Below, one piece after another: positions 20,062 through 28,930 of a stretch of 64,000 bases of DNA (position 1 is the stretch's first letter; each line of letters starts with the position of its first letter). The stretch comes from Candidatus Endomicrobiellum cubanum (lineage in GTDB: Bacteria > Elusimicrobiota > Endomicrobiia > Endomicrobiales > Endomicrobiaceae). The position numbers were made by a program, and so were the translations under genes. The notes beneath the pieces are model-generated. The model saw nothing but the letters and a program-made list of their open reading frames with translations, searched no databases and had not been told where the DNA came from. The DNA is taken from NCBI GenBank assembly GCA_031269735.1, contig JAISYS010000042.1, positions 1 through 64,000 on the forward strand, given 5' to 3'.

Positions 20062-20329
20062 CTACCTTTCTTTAGATTTTGATTTCCCCAAATATCTCTT
20101 ATCCCAATTTTCTCTTACTAGTATATCCTTACAAAATTGCTGCAATACTGAAATATCTCCCGTTGCAGTTTCCCATATTGAAATCTTGTCCATCTCTTCA
20201 TAAGCATGCGCATACATATTTCTTGCAGCACGAAGTCTTAACCACTTTTCCAAATCTAACCATGCTATCCGTTATTTCCTCACAATAACGATAAATATGT
20301 GCAATTCTTTGTATATCATTGCTTTTCAT
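20062..20329 (-). pseudogene. hepT: HepT (HEPN ribonuclease toxin) pseudogene with internal deletion/frameshift
   Basis: N-terminus MKSNDIQRIAHIYRYCEEITDSMVRFGK reads in the frame starting at 20329; C-terminus RAARNMYAHAYEEMDKISIWETATGDISVLQQFCKDIL (RX4HXY) reads in another frame (ORF 20062..20253). Confidence 0.7.
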
Positions 20330-20660
20330 ATATCAAAATCCTCTCTTTAAGAATATTTTTACCAAACTCCATACTTAACTCATCTTCATCTTGAAATAAA
20401 GTACGAGTAGTTACCATATCTATTTCACCGACAGTTTCATATAAATCATTATAAACCGCGCCTAGCTCAAATAAACTGCTAACACAAGAACCAGTTCTAT
20501 CTATTAAGATATCAACATCACTGTCTTTAGTAGCATCACCCCTTGCGTAAGAACCAAATAACCAAACAGCTGCTAATCCATATTCAATCGCTATAGGTAC
20601 AATTTTTTCACGCAATTCCTCGACAGTATAACAAATATCTCTCTCCTTATACGCATGCAC
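20316..20660 (-). CDS. mntA: MntA-like minimal nucleotidyltransferase antitoxin
   Basis: GSYARGDATKDSDVDI (GSX10DXD); overlaps hepT remnant by 14 nt. Confidence 0.8.
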   Translation of the reverse strand: MHAYKERDICYTVEELREKIVPIAIEYGLAAVWLFGSYARGDATKDSDVDILIDRTGSCVSSLFELGAVYNDLYETVGEIDMVTTRTLFQDEDELSMEFGKNILKERILIYEKQ

Positions 20661-20688
20661 TATTCTTAATCACTCCAAACTTATATTA

Positions 20689-21045
20689 CTAAGCCCCTCC
20701 TTTAACTCTTCCTGCTATAGCCTTATTACAAAATTTCAAAAGAGATGGAACCATATTAATCGCAGTTTTACATATTCGCATTTTATCCATCTCTGCATAA
20801 ATACACATATACCTTAAATCTTGAATCTCGTCCCATGAAAACTGTTCCTTTGTATACCACTTAAAAATAACAATTAAATTATCACTATACTCACATATTT
20901 TCAATAAATCTATGGCTACATAGTTAAAACTTAACTCATCTTTTATAAACATCTCATGCTCCCCTACGAACCTTTCTAGGACATCCATTATTCTTAAACA
21001 ATGGTTACGAATTTCAATAATTATATCCATATTTTTATTTTTCAT
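20689..21045 (-). CDS. HepT-like protein lacking the HEPN catalytic motif
   Basis: FSWDEIQDLRYMCIYAEMDKMRICKTAINMVPSLLKFCNKAI aligns with HepT C-terminus; RX4HXY reads RYMCIYAE. Confidence 0.6.
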   Translation of the reverse strand: MKNKNMDIIIEIRNHCLRIMDVLERFVGEHEMFIKDELSFNYVAIDLLKICEYSDNLIVIFKWYTKEQFSWDEIQDLRYMCIYAEMDKMRICKTAINMVPSLLKFCNKAIAGRVKGGA

Positions 21046-21050
21046 GTTAC

Positions 21051-21419
21051 CTACTCTTCCAGATTTCCTGTTAAAATCATATCACAAAACTGATAAAATA
21101 TTGTAGCATACACTACTGTAGTTTTCCAAATTAAGTCTATATCTACCTCAGTGTATGGTAACAATAGCATATCTCTTATATTACGAACTTCTTCCCATAT
21201 TATATACTCACTTGTAATATCTACAAAAGACTCAGTTAAATTTAAGCTTAATTCCCCTATCTGTAACAAGCACATAGACACAGCATTAAAATAAACTCTA
21301 TCATTTATAAAAACGTCATAATCTTTACCAAATCTATCTATACTGGCTATTATCTCTTCGCAATATCTACGCATATGCAAAATTATTTGCTTATTCTTAC
21401 TATTTATGTCGATAAACAT
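21051..21419 (-). CDS. HepT-like protein lacking the HEPN catalytic motif
   Basis: HMRRYCEEIIASIDRFGKDYDVF...WEEVRNIRDMLLLPYTEVDIDLIWKTTVVYATIFYQFCDMIL; catalytic His replaced by Leu. Confidence 0.6.
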   Translation of the reverse strand: MFIDINSKNKQIILHMRRYCEEIIASIDRFGKDYDVFINDRVYFNAVSMCLLQIGELSLNLTESFVDITSEYIIWEEVRNIRDMLLLPYTEVDIDLIWKTTVVYATIFYQFCDMILTGNLEE

Positions 21420-21582
21420 TTTTACAACTATACCACCTTCGTACTGCAAACATTCTCTCTATATCATTCTTAACCCACTTAAACTTTTTTATATAACACC
21501 AACGCCTTATAATCCAGTCACCGTTAGATGTCAAATTATGCTCAGTTACATAATGACTATCCTGCCTAATAATAGTAGTCAT
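21400..21582 (-). CDS. hypothetical small protein
   Basis: ORF between Fic and HepT-like genes. Confidence 0.3.
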   Translation of the reverse strand: MTTIIRQDSHYVTEHNLTSNGDWIIRRWCYIKKFKWVKNDIERMFAVRRWYSCKNVYRHK

Positions 21583-22415
21583 TAACTACTCTCCTTTACA
21601 AGCAATTCTCGACTTTTCAAAACATTTTGTTCACCAAACAACAAATTACCAAAAAATTTATTTAGATACATTAATGTTGATTTTACATTATTCTCTCTGT
21701 CATTGTAATTAGCACGTACGAGTGCATTACGAAAATAAAATGAGTGCTGTTCAAATGTATCATTCATTACTTTATATCCAAACATACGTAAATACTTGAT
21801 TACAAACACAGCAATAGTTCGAGTATTACCCTCACCAAAAGCATGAATTTGCCAAACATCCGCTACAAACTTTCCAATATGTTTCACTGCAGCCCGTGAT
21901 TCCAGATTACCATAATCAAAATCTTTCTCTCTGTTGAATTCGTAATCAAGAAGAGAACTTATATCATCACAATTACCATACACTACAGTATCTCCTTGTA
22001 AAACCCATTCTTTCTTAAAAATATTATACTTACGTATTTTACCAGCAAAATTATAAATACCCTCAAATAACTGCCTATGAATAGACATTAATTCTATAGG
22101 TGAAAGACTAAATGTTTTAGTCGACAATAATCGTACAATGCGCGCAGAAACTTTATCGGCTTCTTCTGTACCATTCTCTTTTTTACTTCTTGCCAATTCA
22201 CTAGCATAGTAATCAATAAGAAATTGCTCTACTTCATTTATCGAAATTTTACCTTCAATATGAGTGTTAGCTACATCAAGTAAAAATTTTGAAGGAATTA
22301 AACCATCCACTTTTTGCAGCCCAATAGCTGTTTTCCAATTATAGATACGCTCAACTAATTCTGGTTCTACTTGTTTTTCATAATCGCCCATTTGCGCAAA
22401 CGACATTCCTAACAC
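21582..22415 (-). CDS. Fic-domain protein with N-terminal helical regulatory segment
   Basis: IHAFGEGNTRT Fic motif; N-term GLQKVDGLIPSKFLLDVANTHIEGKISINEVEQFLIDYY. Confidence 0.8.
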   Translation of the reverse strand: MLGMSFAQMGDYEKQVEPELVERIYNWKTAIGLQKVDGLIPSKFLLDVANTHIEGKISINEVEQFLIDYYASELARSKKENGTEEADKVSARIVRLLSTKTFSLSPIELMSIHRQLFEGIYNFAGKIRKYNIFKKEWVLQGDTVVYGNCDDISSLLDYEFNREKDFDYGNLESRAAVKHIGKFVADVWQIHAFGEGNTRTIAVFVIKYLRMFGYKVMNDTFEQHSFYFRNALVRANYNDRENNVKSTLMYLNKFFGNLLFGEQNVLKSRELLVKESS

Positions 22416-22446
22416 CTACTTTCCACAGAAACTAACTTCCTAAAAA

Positions 22447-23094
22447 TCATCTGCCTTTAGCGCTTCTGTTGTAAAGGGTCTTTTTATTCTTTTGAGTAAT
22501 TGGCGAAATAATACGACTTAACATAACCATCATTGCACTATAATTTTTATCAAAAGCTAACACACTCGCTTCTATCATCTCACTACTTTCAACTGCAGAA
22601 AAATCAACATTATAGCCTGCATTCTTCGCAAGATATTCAATAAAAACCCGTTGCGTTCTACCATTACCTTCTCTGAATGGATGTAACACATTTATCTCAC
22701 TTAAATAATAGGCTAAACCTCCTCTTATGTCATCTAAATTTCTTCCTATAAGAAAATTATCCGCTTTAAGTTTAGAGAAAAGGTCTGCCGCATATCCATG
22801 TATAACATTACACATACAAAATGGATTTCCCTTCATGATGTTTACGCTTCTAATCTTTCCAGCCCAATCGTAAATATCACGAAAAATTGCTCGATGTATT
22901 GAACAAAGATGGGCAAAATCAAATTTACCTCGCACAGGATTTACTCTTATCTCTGCTATTGCAAGTGTGGTTATCTCCCTCTCAAGTTTTTCAAGGTCTT
23001 CTTTATTCCTAATATCTAATTTATTTTTCAAGATGAATGTTCCTGTATAACAATATCTACTATCCCACTTATACTCATAATCATATTTACCCAT
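22447..23094 (-). CDS. Fic toxin (class I, AMPylation)
   Basis: LHPFREGNGRTQR canonical motif; directly downstream of VbhA-type antitoxin. Confidence 0.85.
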   Translation of the reverse strand: MGKYDYEYKWDSRYCYTGTFILKNKLDIRNKEDLEKLEREITTLAIAEIRVNPVRGKFDFAHLCSIHRAIFRDIYDWAGKIRSVNIMKGNPFCMCNVIHGYAADLFSKLKADNFLIGRNLDDIRGGLAYYLSEINVLHPFREGNGRTQRVFIEYLAKNAGYNVDFSAVESSEMIEASVLAFDKNYSAMMVMLSRIISPITQKNKKTLYNRSAKGR

Positions 23095-23297
23095 CAGATA
23101 ACTTCCTTGGCTTTTTTACTATATTTTTCTAATAACTCCTGTATAGTTTTTTTGGTTGTTGTCTTTCCCTCAAAAATAGCCCTTAATCGCCTTTTATCAT
23201 CACTTGTAAGAGGCATACCTTCCATTGCCATTGTAGCATTAACAGCACGTATATTTTGCTCAATCTCTTCTTCTGTCATTGGATTCCTTCTACTCAT
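23094..23297 (-). CDS. VbhA/FicA-type antitoxin
   Basis: EQNIRAVNATMAMEGMPLTSDDKRRL contains the inhibitory (S/T)xxxE(G/N) motif; ATGA-type coupling to Fic gene. Confidence 0.8.
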   Translation of the reverse strand: MSRRNPMTEEEIEQNIRAVNATMAMEGMPLTSDDKRRLRAIFEGKTTTKKTIQELLEKYSKKAKEVI

Positions 23298-23319
23298 TTC
23301 AATTTCTCCTTTTATCTAT

Positions 23320-23356
23320 ATACTAGTCTTTCTATACATAATAGAAAGACTAGTAT
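23320..23356. promoter_or_regulatory. perfect 15-bp inverted repeat upstream of the Fic antitoxin, candidate operator
   Basis: ATACTAGTCTTTCTA-tacataa-TAGAAAGACTAGTAT, 23 bp upstream of the 23297 start; no T-run after it on the minus strand. Confidence 0.55.
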
Positions 23357-23430
23357 AAATTTTTCGAAAACTTACTTATACGCATACCTACGAACGAAAA
23401 AATATTCTATAAATATAATCTTTATTCCAT

Positions 23431-23985
23431 CTAAATTACACTAACTCCAGTAATCTGATAAAACTTCTCTATATCAAAATTTGGTATGCTTATTATAGCT
23501 TTCTTATTCTTTAATGGTAATTCTTTCCAAAACTGTTGTGATTTTTCTGTGGTAACTCTTCTTAAAAAATAATCTGCCTGCTTACTCTCTGGAGATATCT
23601 CGCGTTCTTCATCTGTCATATCAGTCCAAAAAATAGACTCTACTGGTCTAAAATGCATGGTTAGTAATTGACAGGCCCATGAGTCTCTCCATCTATCAAC
23701 TGTCAAATCTGAAGGTTTATCAAAAAACATCAAATCAGAATGATTTTTCGTATTAAAACAACCAATATTATTGTCAGATATATTCCAATCTCCAACATTA
23801 AAATTACCAACATTAAAATTACCAGTATTACTATTTCCAAAATTGTAACACCCGGTATTCTCATTTCCTACATTATACTGCCCAGTATTTCTATTCCCCA
23901 CATTACACATAGCAGTATTATAATTTCCAATATTCCTATACCCAGTATTTCCTTCTCCTGCATTACCCATTGTAAATTCACTCAT
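23431..23985 (-). CDS. NxG pentapeptide-type repeat protein with unique C-terminal domain
   Basis: Repeats NTGYRNIGNYNTAMCNVGNRNTGQYNVGNENTG...; C-terminal ~100 aa non-repetitive. Confidence 0.65.
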   Translation of the reverse strand: MSEFTMGNAGEGNTGYRNIGNYNTAMCNVGNRNTGQYNVGNENTGCYNFGNSNTGNFNVGNFNVGDWNISDNNIGCFNTKNHSDLMFFDKPSDLTVDRWRDSWACQLLTMHFRPVESIFWTDMTDEEREISPESKQADYFLRRVTTEKSQQFWKELPLKNKKAIISIPNFDIEKFYQITGVSVI

Positions 23986-24130
23986 ACTGATTTTTCTCCT
24001 TTATTTGTTAGATGCAGCACAATTTCCTTTTCTATCAGAAAGCTCCTTTCTATTCATTTCCGTTCTCCTCTCACTTATTTATTATCTTTCTATTATATAT
24101 GAAAAACTTGTATAAATTTTTTCCAAAAAC

Positions 24131-26428
24131 TTACTTTATTTGCAATTCTCGACTTTTTAACTCATTTTGCTCGCCAAACAACAAATTACCAAAAAATCTA
24201 CTTAGATAACCTACTGTCGTAAATCTAGTATAATCATTAGCACGTACTAGTGCATTACGAAAATAAAAGGAATGCTGTTCAAACACATCAGTAGACACAT
24301 TGTACCCAAAAGTCCTGAGATACTTTATCGCAAACACAACTACAGTTCGGGTATTGCCTTCTTCAAAAGGGTGTACATGCCAAATATCGGCTATAAATCG
24401 ACAAATCTTCTCCACTCTGGTACATAGTTCCAGTTTACCATAATCAACATCTTTCTCTCTATCAAATACATAATTTATAAATGTAGATATATACTTATAC
24501 TCAGCATACTGTACACTGTCTCCGTTAAGTACCCACTCTTTCTTGTAAATATTATACTTGCGCAATTGCCCAGCAGACTCATAAATACCCTCAAATAGTT
24601 GATTATGAATAGAGATTAGTCCCTCAAGCGAAAGACTAAACTCGCTATTAGATAATATCTGAGGAATACGCTCAGCTACTTTTTCTGCTGCCTCTATACC
24701 GTTTTCATATTTACCACTTTCAATTTTGTTAGTATAGTAAGCAGTACTAACTTGGTCTACTCGTTTTTCATATTGCAGTAATTGCATGTCAATTATTTCA
24801 CTCGCAATGTCACACTTCTTTTTATTATGCGCAACACCCATACAAAGAACTTTCCCTTGTAAGCCCGCATAGTACCTCTTTTCTTTTATCTGGCTTAAAG
24901 CTTGGATTTTTAGTTTCGCAGTATCCTCACCTTGCTTAAACTCTATTATTATATGAGGATGATTCTGGCGTAAAGATTCCATTCTAATATCGCTTCTACC
25001 ATCACCAGTTTCAAGATTGCTTGTTATACTATAATAGTTATCAAGAGTTAGACCCATACCAAGAAAAAGCATGTGATAGGCATTTTCCTTAGTGTCATAA
25101 TAACTTGTACAACTAAGCACAATATCTCTGTAGGCATTGGTAAAACCATTCATATCACCGTTAGTTAAACAACGAAGCATAGCGTTCGTCTTCGAAATTC
25201 CAAATCTAGCCTGCTCAGCAAACATGCGTTGTAATTCTCTTTTTACTTCATTATTAGGAATTTTTGCAGTTACATATACACTTCCCATATCATATTCTAT
25301 TTGGGCTGCAGTTATATACCCTGTATTAATCAAAAGCCCCCATAATGTGTCAGAGTCTGACCGCTCGGCATACGCCGTTTTCAAATTCGCTGTAACCGTA
25401 ACCTCCCCTTTTTCCAACATTTTATAATAAGCATCAGTAAAATCCAGCGGAGCCTCGCTCATCAATTTTGTTACCATCATATTAGACGATGTATTTACCC
25501 AATAGGGCTCCAATACTTTATTACGTGTGTAATTCAAAATAGACCAAGGATTATAAATGTTGTTACCATCAACAACATAGCCGTCATACATCCGTCGGAC
25601 GCCTTCTGTTAATTCAATCCCATAATAAGAAAGTAGGTTTTCTGTCTCTTTTTCTGTCAATCCGAAGTGGGCAGCATATATTTTGTCCAAAATTGTATAG
25701 ACAGCTGGGTTATTTAATTTTGAGAAAATACTTTCTTTAGCTACTCGTTGTATCCCAGTTAAAATCGCTCTGTCTAAATTTTTATTACTCTTGAGAGCAT
25801 CACCTAAAAACCCAGAGAAAAAAGTGTCTATCTGTTTCTTATAGTTATTCTCATAAGCAGACATAATAGGGGTATCGTATTCATCTATAAGTAGTAAAGG
25901 CTTTTTATCATACAGGCTTTTTGCTACCTCAGTCAATGTTAGTAGACTATATTTTATATGGTCAAAACTAATTTCTTTTGCTCGAAGACAGTGATATAGT
26001 GTTTCCAATCTCCAATACTGCGAATCCTCGAAATCAACTTTGTTACTTCGTGCTAATTTATAATACCGCGAAACTTCTGGTTCTATAACAGCGCATAAAC
26101 TTCCAAGTAAACCCTCCGCTGTATTTGATTCACAACCTTTGAAGGAAAAATATATCACTGGCTTAGTGTTCATCTCAGCCATATATTTAGTATCGCTTAT
26201 TTTTAGCCCTGCAAATAGTTTTTTACTATCTACAGTTATATCAAAAAACTCTTGAAGCATAGTCATATTTAAAGTTTTACCAAAGCGCCTCGGTCTTGTT
26301 ATAAGAGTAACTTCATCACCACCATCTAAAAAATCGTGAATTAACATAGTTTTATCCACATAATAATAATTATCTTCAATTATCTTGCGGAAATAATCTA
26401 CACCTATTGGTATCTTTTTCTTCTCCAT
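24131..26428 (-). CDS. AAA-ATPase-like (PF09820-type) + PD-(D/E)XK nuclease-like + C-terminal Fic domain fusion, copy 1
   Basis: ITRPRRFGKTLNMTML; LLLIDEYDTPI; GRSDIRMESLRQNHPHIIIEFKQG; HVHPFEEGNTRT. Confidence 0.8.
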   Translation of the reverse strand: MEKKKIPIGVDYFRKIIEDNYYYVDKTMLIHDFLDGGDEVTLITRPRRFGKTLNMTMLQEFFDITVDSKKLFAGLKISDTKYMAEMNTKPVIYFSFKGCESNTAEGLLGSLCAVIEPEVSRYYKLARSNKVDFEDSQYWRLETLYHCLRAKEISFDHIKYSLLTLTEVAKSLYDKKPLLLIDEYDTPIMSAYENNYKKQIDTFFSGFLGDALKSNKNLDRAILTGIQRVAKESIFSKLNNPAVYTILDKIYAAHFGLTEKETENLLSYYGIELTEGVRRMYDGYVVDGNNIYNPWSILNYTRNKVLEPYWVNTSSNMMVTKLMSEAPLDFTDAYYKMLEKGEVTVTANLKTAYAERSDSDTLWGLLINTGYITAAQIEYDMGSVYVTAKIPNNEVKRELQRMFAEQARFGISKTNAMLRCLTNGDMNGFTNAYRDIVLSCTSYYDTKENAYHMLFLGMGLTLDNYYSITSNLETGDGRSDIRMESLRQNHPHIIIEFKQGEDTAKLKIQALSQIKEKRYYAGLQGKVLCMGVAHNKKKCDIASEIIDMQLLQYEKRVDQVSTAYYTNKIESGKYENGIEAAEKVAERIPQILSNSEFSLSLEGLISIHNQLFEGIYESAGQLRKYNIYKKEWVLNGDSVQYAEYKYISTFINYVFDREKDVDYGKLELCTRVEKICRFIADIWHVHPFEEGNTRTVVVFAIKYLRTFGYNVSTDVFEQHSFYFRNALVRANDYTRFTTVGYLSRFFGNLLFGEQNELKSRELQIK

Positions 26429-26482
26429 GTTTATTCACCTTTCTGTTAACTAGTTTCAATTAAAAACTCATTAAAATCTTTC

Positions 26483-28783
26483 TTACTTTATTTGCAACTC
26501 TCTACTTTTTAACTCATTCTGTTCACCAAATAATAAATTATCAAAAAACCTATTTAAATAACTCACTGTTATAGACCTAACATAATCATTTGCACGTACT
26601 AAAGCATTACGGAAATAGAAGGAATGCTTCTCAAATTCTTCATTAGACACATCAAACCCAAAAGTACGAAGATATTTTATTACGAACATAACAATAACTC
26701 GCGTATTACCTCCTTCAAAGGGATGAATATGCCAAATATCAGCTATAAATCTACAAATCTGCTCTACTGTGGCACGTGAGTCCAACTTACTATAATCAAC
26801 AGTTCTCTCTTTATCAAAGGCATACTTTATAAAAGTATGTATATAAGTAGAATCAGCATATTGTATACTGTCCCCATTAAGTATCCACTCTTTCTTATAA
26901 ATGTTGTACTTTCGTATTTTTCCAGCAGACGCATAAATACCATCAAATAGCTGATTATGAATATAGGCTAACTCCTCAAACGAAAGATTAAACTCGCTAT
27001 CAGATAATACGTAAGGAATACGCTCAGCTACTTTATTTGCTACTTCTATACTGTTTTCATATTTACCGTTTTCTAACTTATTAATATAATAATCGATACT
27101 AAATTGCTCTACTTGGTTTTCATGACGCATTAATTGTGTGTCAATTATTTCACTTGCGATATCACATATCTTCTTATTATGCGCTACACCAAGACAAAGT
27201 ATTTTTCCTTGCAGACCAGCATAATATCGCTTCTCCTTTATTTGACTTAACGCTTGGCTTTTTAGCTTTGTAATATCTTCACCTTGCTTGAATTCTATTA
27301 CTATGTGTAGATGATTCTGGCGTAAAGACTCCATTCTAATGTCGCTTCGACCATCGCCAGTTTCAAGATTACTGGTAATCTTATAGTAGTTATCTAACGT
27401 AAGAATCATTCCAAGGAAAAGCATATGATAGGCATTCTCCTTTGCATCGTAATAACTTGTACATCTAAGTACAATATCTTTATATACTTTTGAGAATTCA
27501 TCAATATTACCTTCCGTTAAAGCTTCAAGCATGTCATCCAGAGCAGAAGAAGTTAATTGTGTCTGTTCGGCAAATATTTGTTGTAATTCCTTTTTAACTT
27601 CATTATTTGGTATTTTAATTATTAAACGATTATACGAAATTTTTGAGCTAACAGCTGTCAAATAACCAGTGTTAAGTAACAGCCCCCATAAAGTAGCGGC
27701 ACTGGCTTGTTCAGCATACGCTGTTTCTAAATTTACCGTTACAGTAATCTCGCCTTCTTTAAGCATTTTATGATAATTATCCGTGAAATCTCGCGTAGCC
27801 TCACTCATCAGTTTTCTTACCATAGTGTTGGATGACGTATTAACCCAGTATGGCTTTAACACTTGCATTTCAGCATAATTCAAAATAGACCAAGGATTAT
27901 AAATATTAGTACCATCGATGATATAACCATTATACATGCGCCGGACGCCTTCGGTTAATTCCATCCCATAGTAAGAGAGAAGTTGTTCTGTCTCTCTCTC
28001 TGTCAACCCAAAATAAGCGGCATATTTTTTATCTAAAATCGTATAGACAGAGAGATTGTTTAATTTGGAGAAAATGCTTTCTTTGGCTACTCGTTGTACT
28101 CCAGTTAAAATCGCTCTGTCCAAGTTTTCGTTATCCTTAAGGGCGGCACAGAGAAAACCTGAAAAAAAAGTAGAAACTTGGTCTCTGTAATTATTCTCAT
28201 AGGCAGACATGATGGGAGCATCATATTCGTCTATGAGTAACAGTGTTCTTTTATTATAAAGATTTTTTGCCACCTTGGTTAACATAAATAAACTAGATTT
28301 TAGTTGGTCGAAATTAATTTCTCTCGATTGTAGCAAGTCATTTAATCTTCTCAGTTCTTGATAAGGTGACTTATTGAAATTGGTATTTTTATCCAATAAT
28401 AAATTATAATACCGCGAAACTTCCGACTCCATGATGACACATAAACTTTCCAGCAAACCTGCCGAAGTGTTTGACTCACAATCTTTGAAAGAAAAAAATA
28501 TCACTGGTTTGGTGTTTATTTTGTCCATACATTTTGTATCACTTATTTCCAGACCTACGAACAATTTTTTGCTATCAACTGCCATATCAAAAAACTCTTT
28601 GAGCATAGTCATGTTAAGGGTCTTGCCAAAGCGCCTCGGTCTTGTAATTAGAGTAACCTTGCTGCCGGTGTTCAGAAAATCATGGATTAGCATAGTTTTG
28701 TCCACATAATAATAATTGTCTTCTATTATTTCGCGAAAAGAACTCACGCCTATTGGTATCCCTTTTTCCTTCATGCTACTCAC
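26483..28783 (-). CDS. AAA-ATPase-like + PD-(D/E)XK nuclease-like + C-terminal Fic-like domain fusion, copy 2
   Basis: ITRPRRFGKTLNMTML; LLLIDEYDAPI; GRSDIRMES...IEFKQG; HIHPFEGGNTRV (Fic acidic residue replaced by Gly). Confidence 0.8.
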   Translation of the reverse strand: MSSMKEKGIPIGVSSFREIIEDNYYYVDKTMLIHDFLNTGSKVTLITRPRRFGKTLNMTMLKEFFDMAVDSKKLFVGLEISDTKCMDKINTKPVIFFSFKDCESNTSAGLLESLCVIMESEVSRYYNLLLDKNTNFNKSPYQELRRLNDLLQSREINFDQLKSSLFMLTKVAKNLYNKRTLLLIDEYDAPIMSAYENNYRDQVSTFFSGFLCAALKDNENLDRAILTGVQRVAKESIFSKLNNLSVYTILDKKYAAYFGLTERETEQLLSYYGMELTEGVRRMYNGYIIDGTNIYNPWSILNYAEMQVLKPYWVNTSSNTMVRKLMSEATRDFTDNYHKMLKEGEITVTVNLETAYAEQASAATLWGLLLNTGYLTAVSSKISYNRLIIKIPNNEVKKELQQIFAEQTQLTSSALDDMLEALTEGNIDEFSKVYKDIVLRCTSYYDAKENAYHMLFLGMILTLDNYYKITSNLETGDGRSDIRMESLRQNHLHIVIEFKQGEDITKLKSQALSQIKEKRYYAGLQGKILCLGVAHNKKICDIASEIIDTQLMRHENQVEQFSIDYYINKLENGKYENSIEVANKVAERIPYVLSDSEFNLSFEELAYIHNQLFDGIYASAGKIRKYNIYKKEWILNGDSIQYADSTYIHTFIKYAFDKERTVDYSKLDSRATVEQICRFIADIWHIHPFEGGNTRVIVMFVIKYLRTFGFDVSNEEFEKHSFYFRNALVRANDYVRSITVSYLNRFFDNLLFGEQNELKSRELQIK

Positions 28784-28843
28784 CCTTCTGTTTAATTCTT
28801 ATTTTATATTGTTTCATATATCAATTTTATATCCAGCAAAGTG

Positions 28844-28849
28844 ATTATA
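28844..28849 (-). promoter_or_regulatory. candidate extended -10 promoter (TGTGGTATAAT) upstream of AAA-Fic copy 2
   Basis: Minus-strand TGTGGTATAAT in 147-bp intergenic region; no clear -35. Confidence 0.3.
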
Positions 28850-28930
28850 CCACATGTATATGGATTGGTTCTAAATTTGCTACTATAAACTCATCACTAT
28901 AAAAAGAAAATAAACCAAAACAAAACAAAA

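Noticed and set aside
20079-20288. Plus-strand ORF over the hepT remnant
   Set aside because: Antisense to a clearly homologous but frameshifted HepT; no independent support.
23740-24102. Plus-strand ORF with repetitive I/S/T-rich translation
   Set aside because: It is the antisense of the NxG repeat region of 23431..23985; the repeat is explained by that protein.
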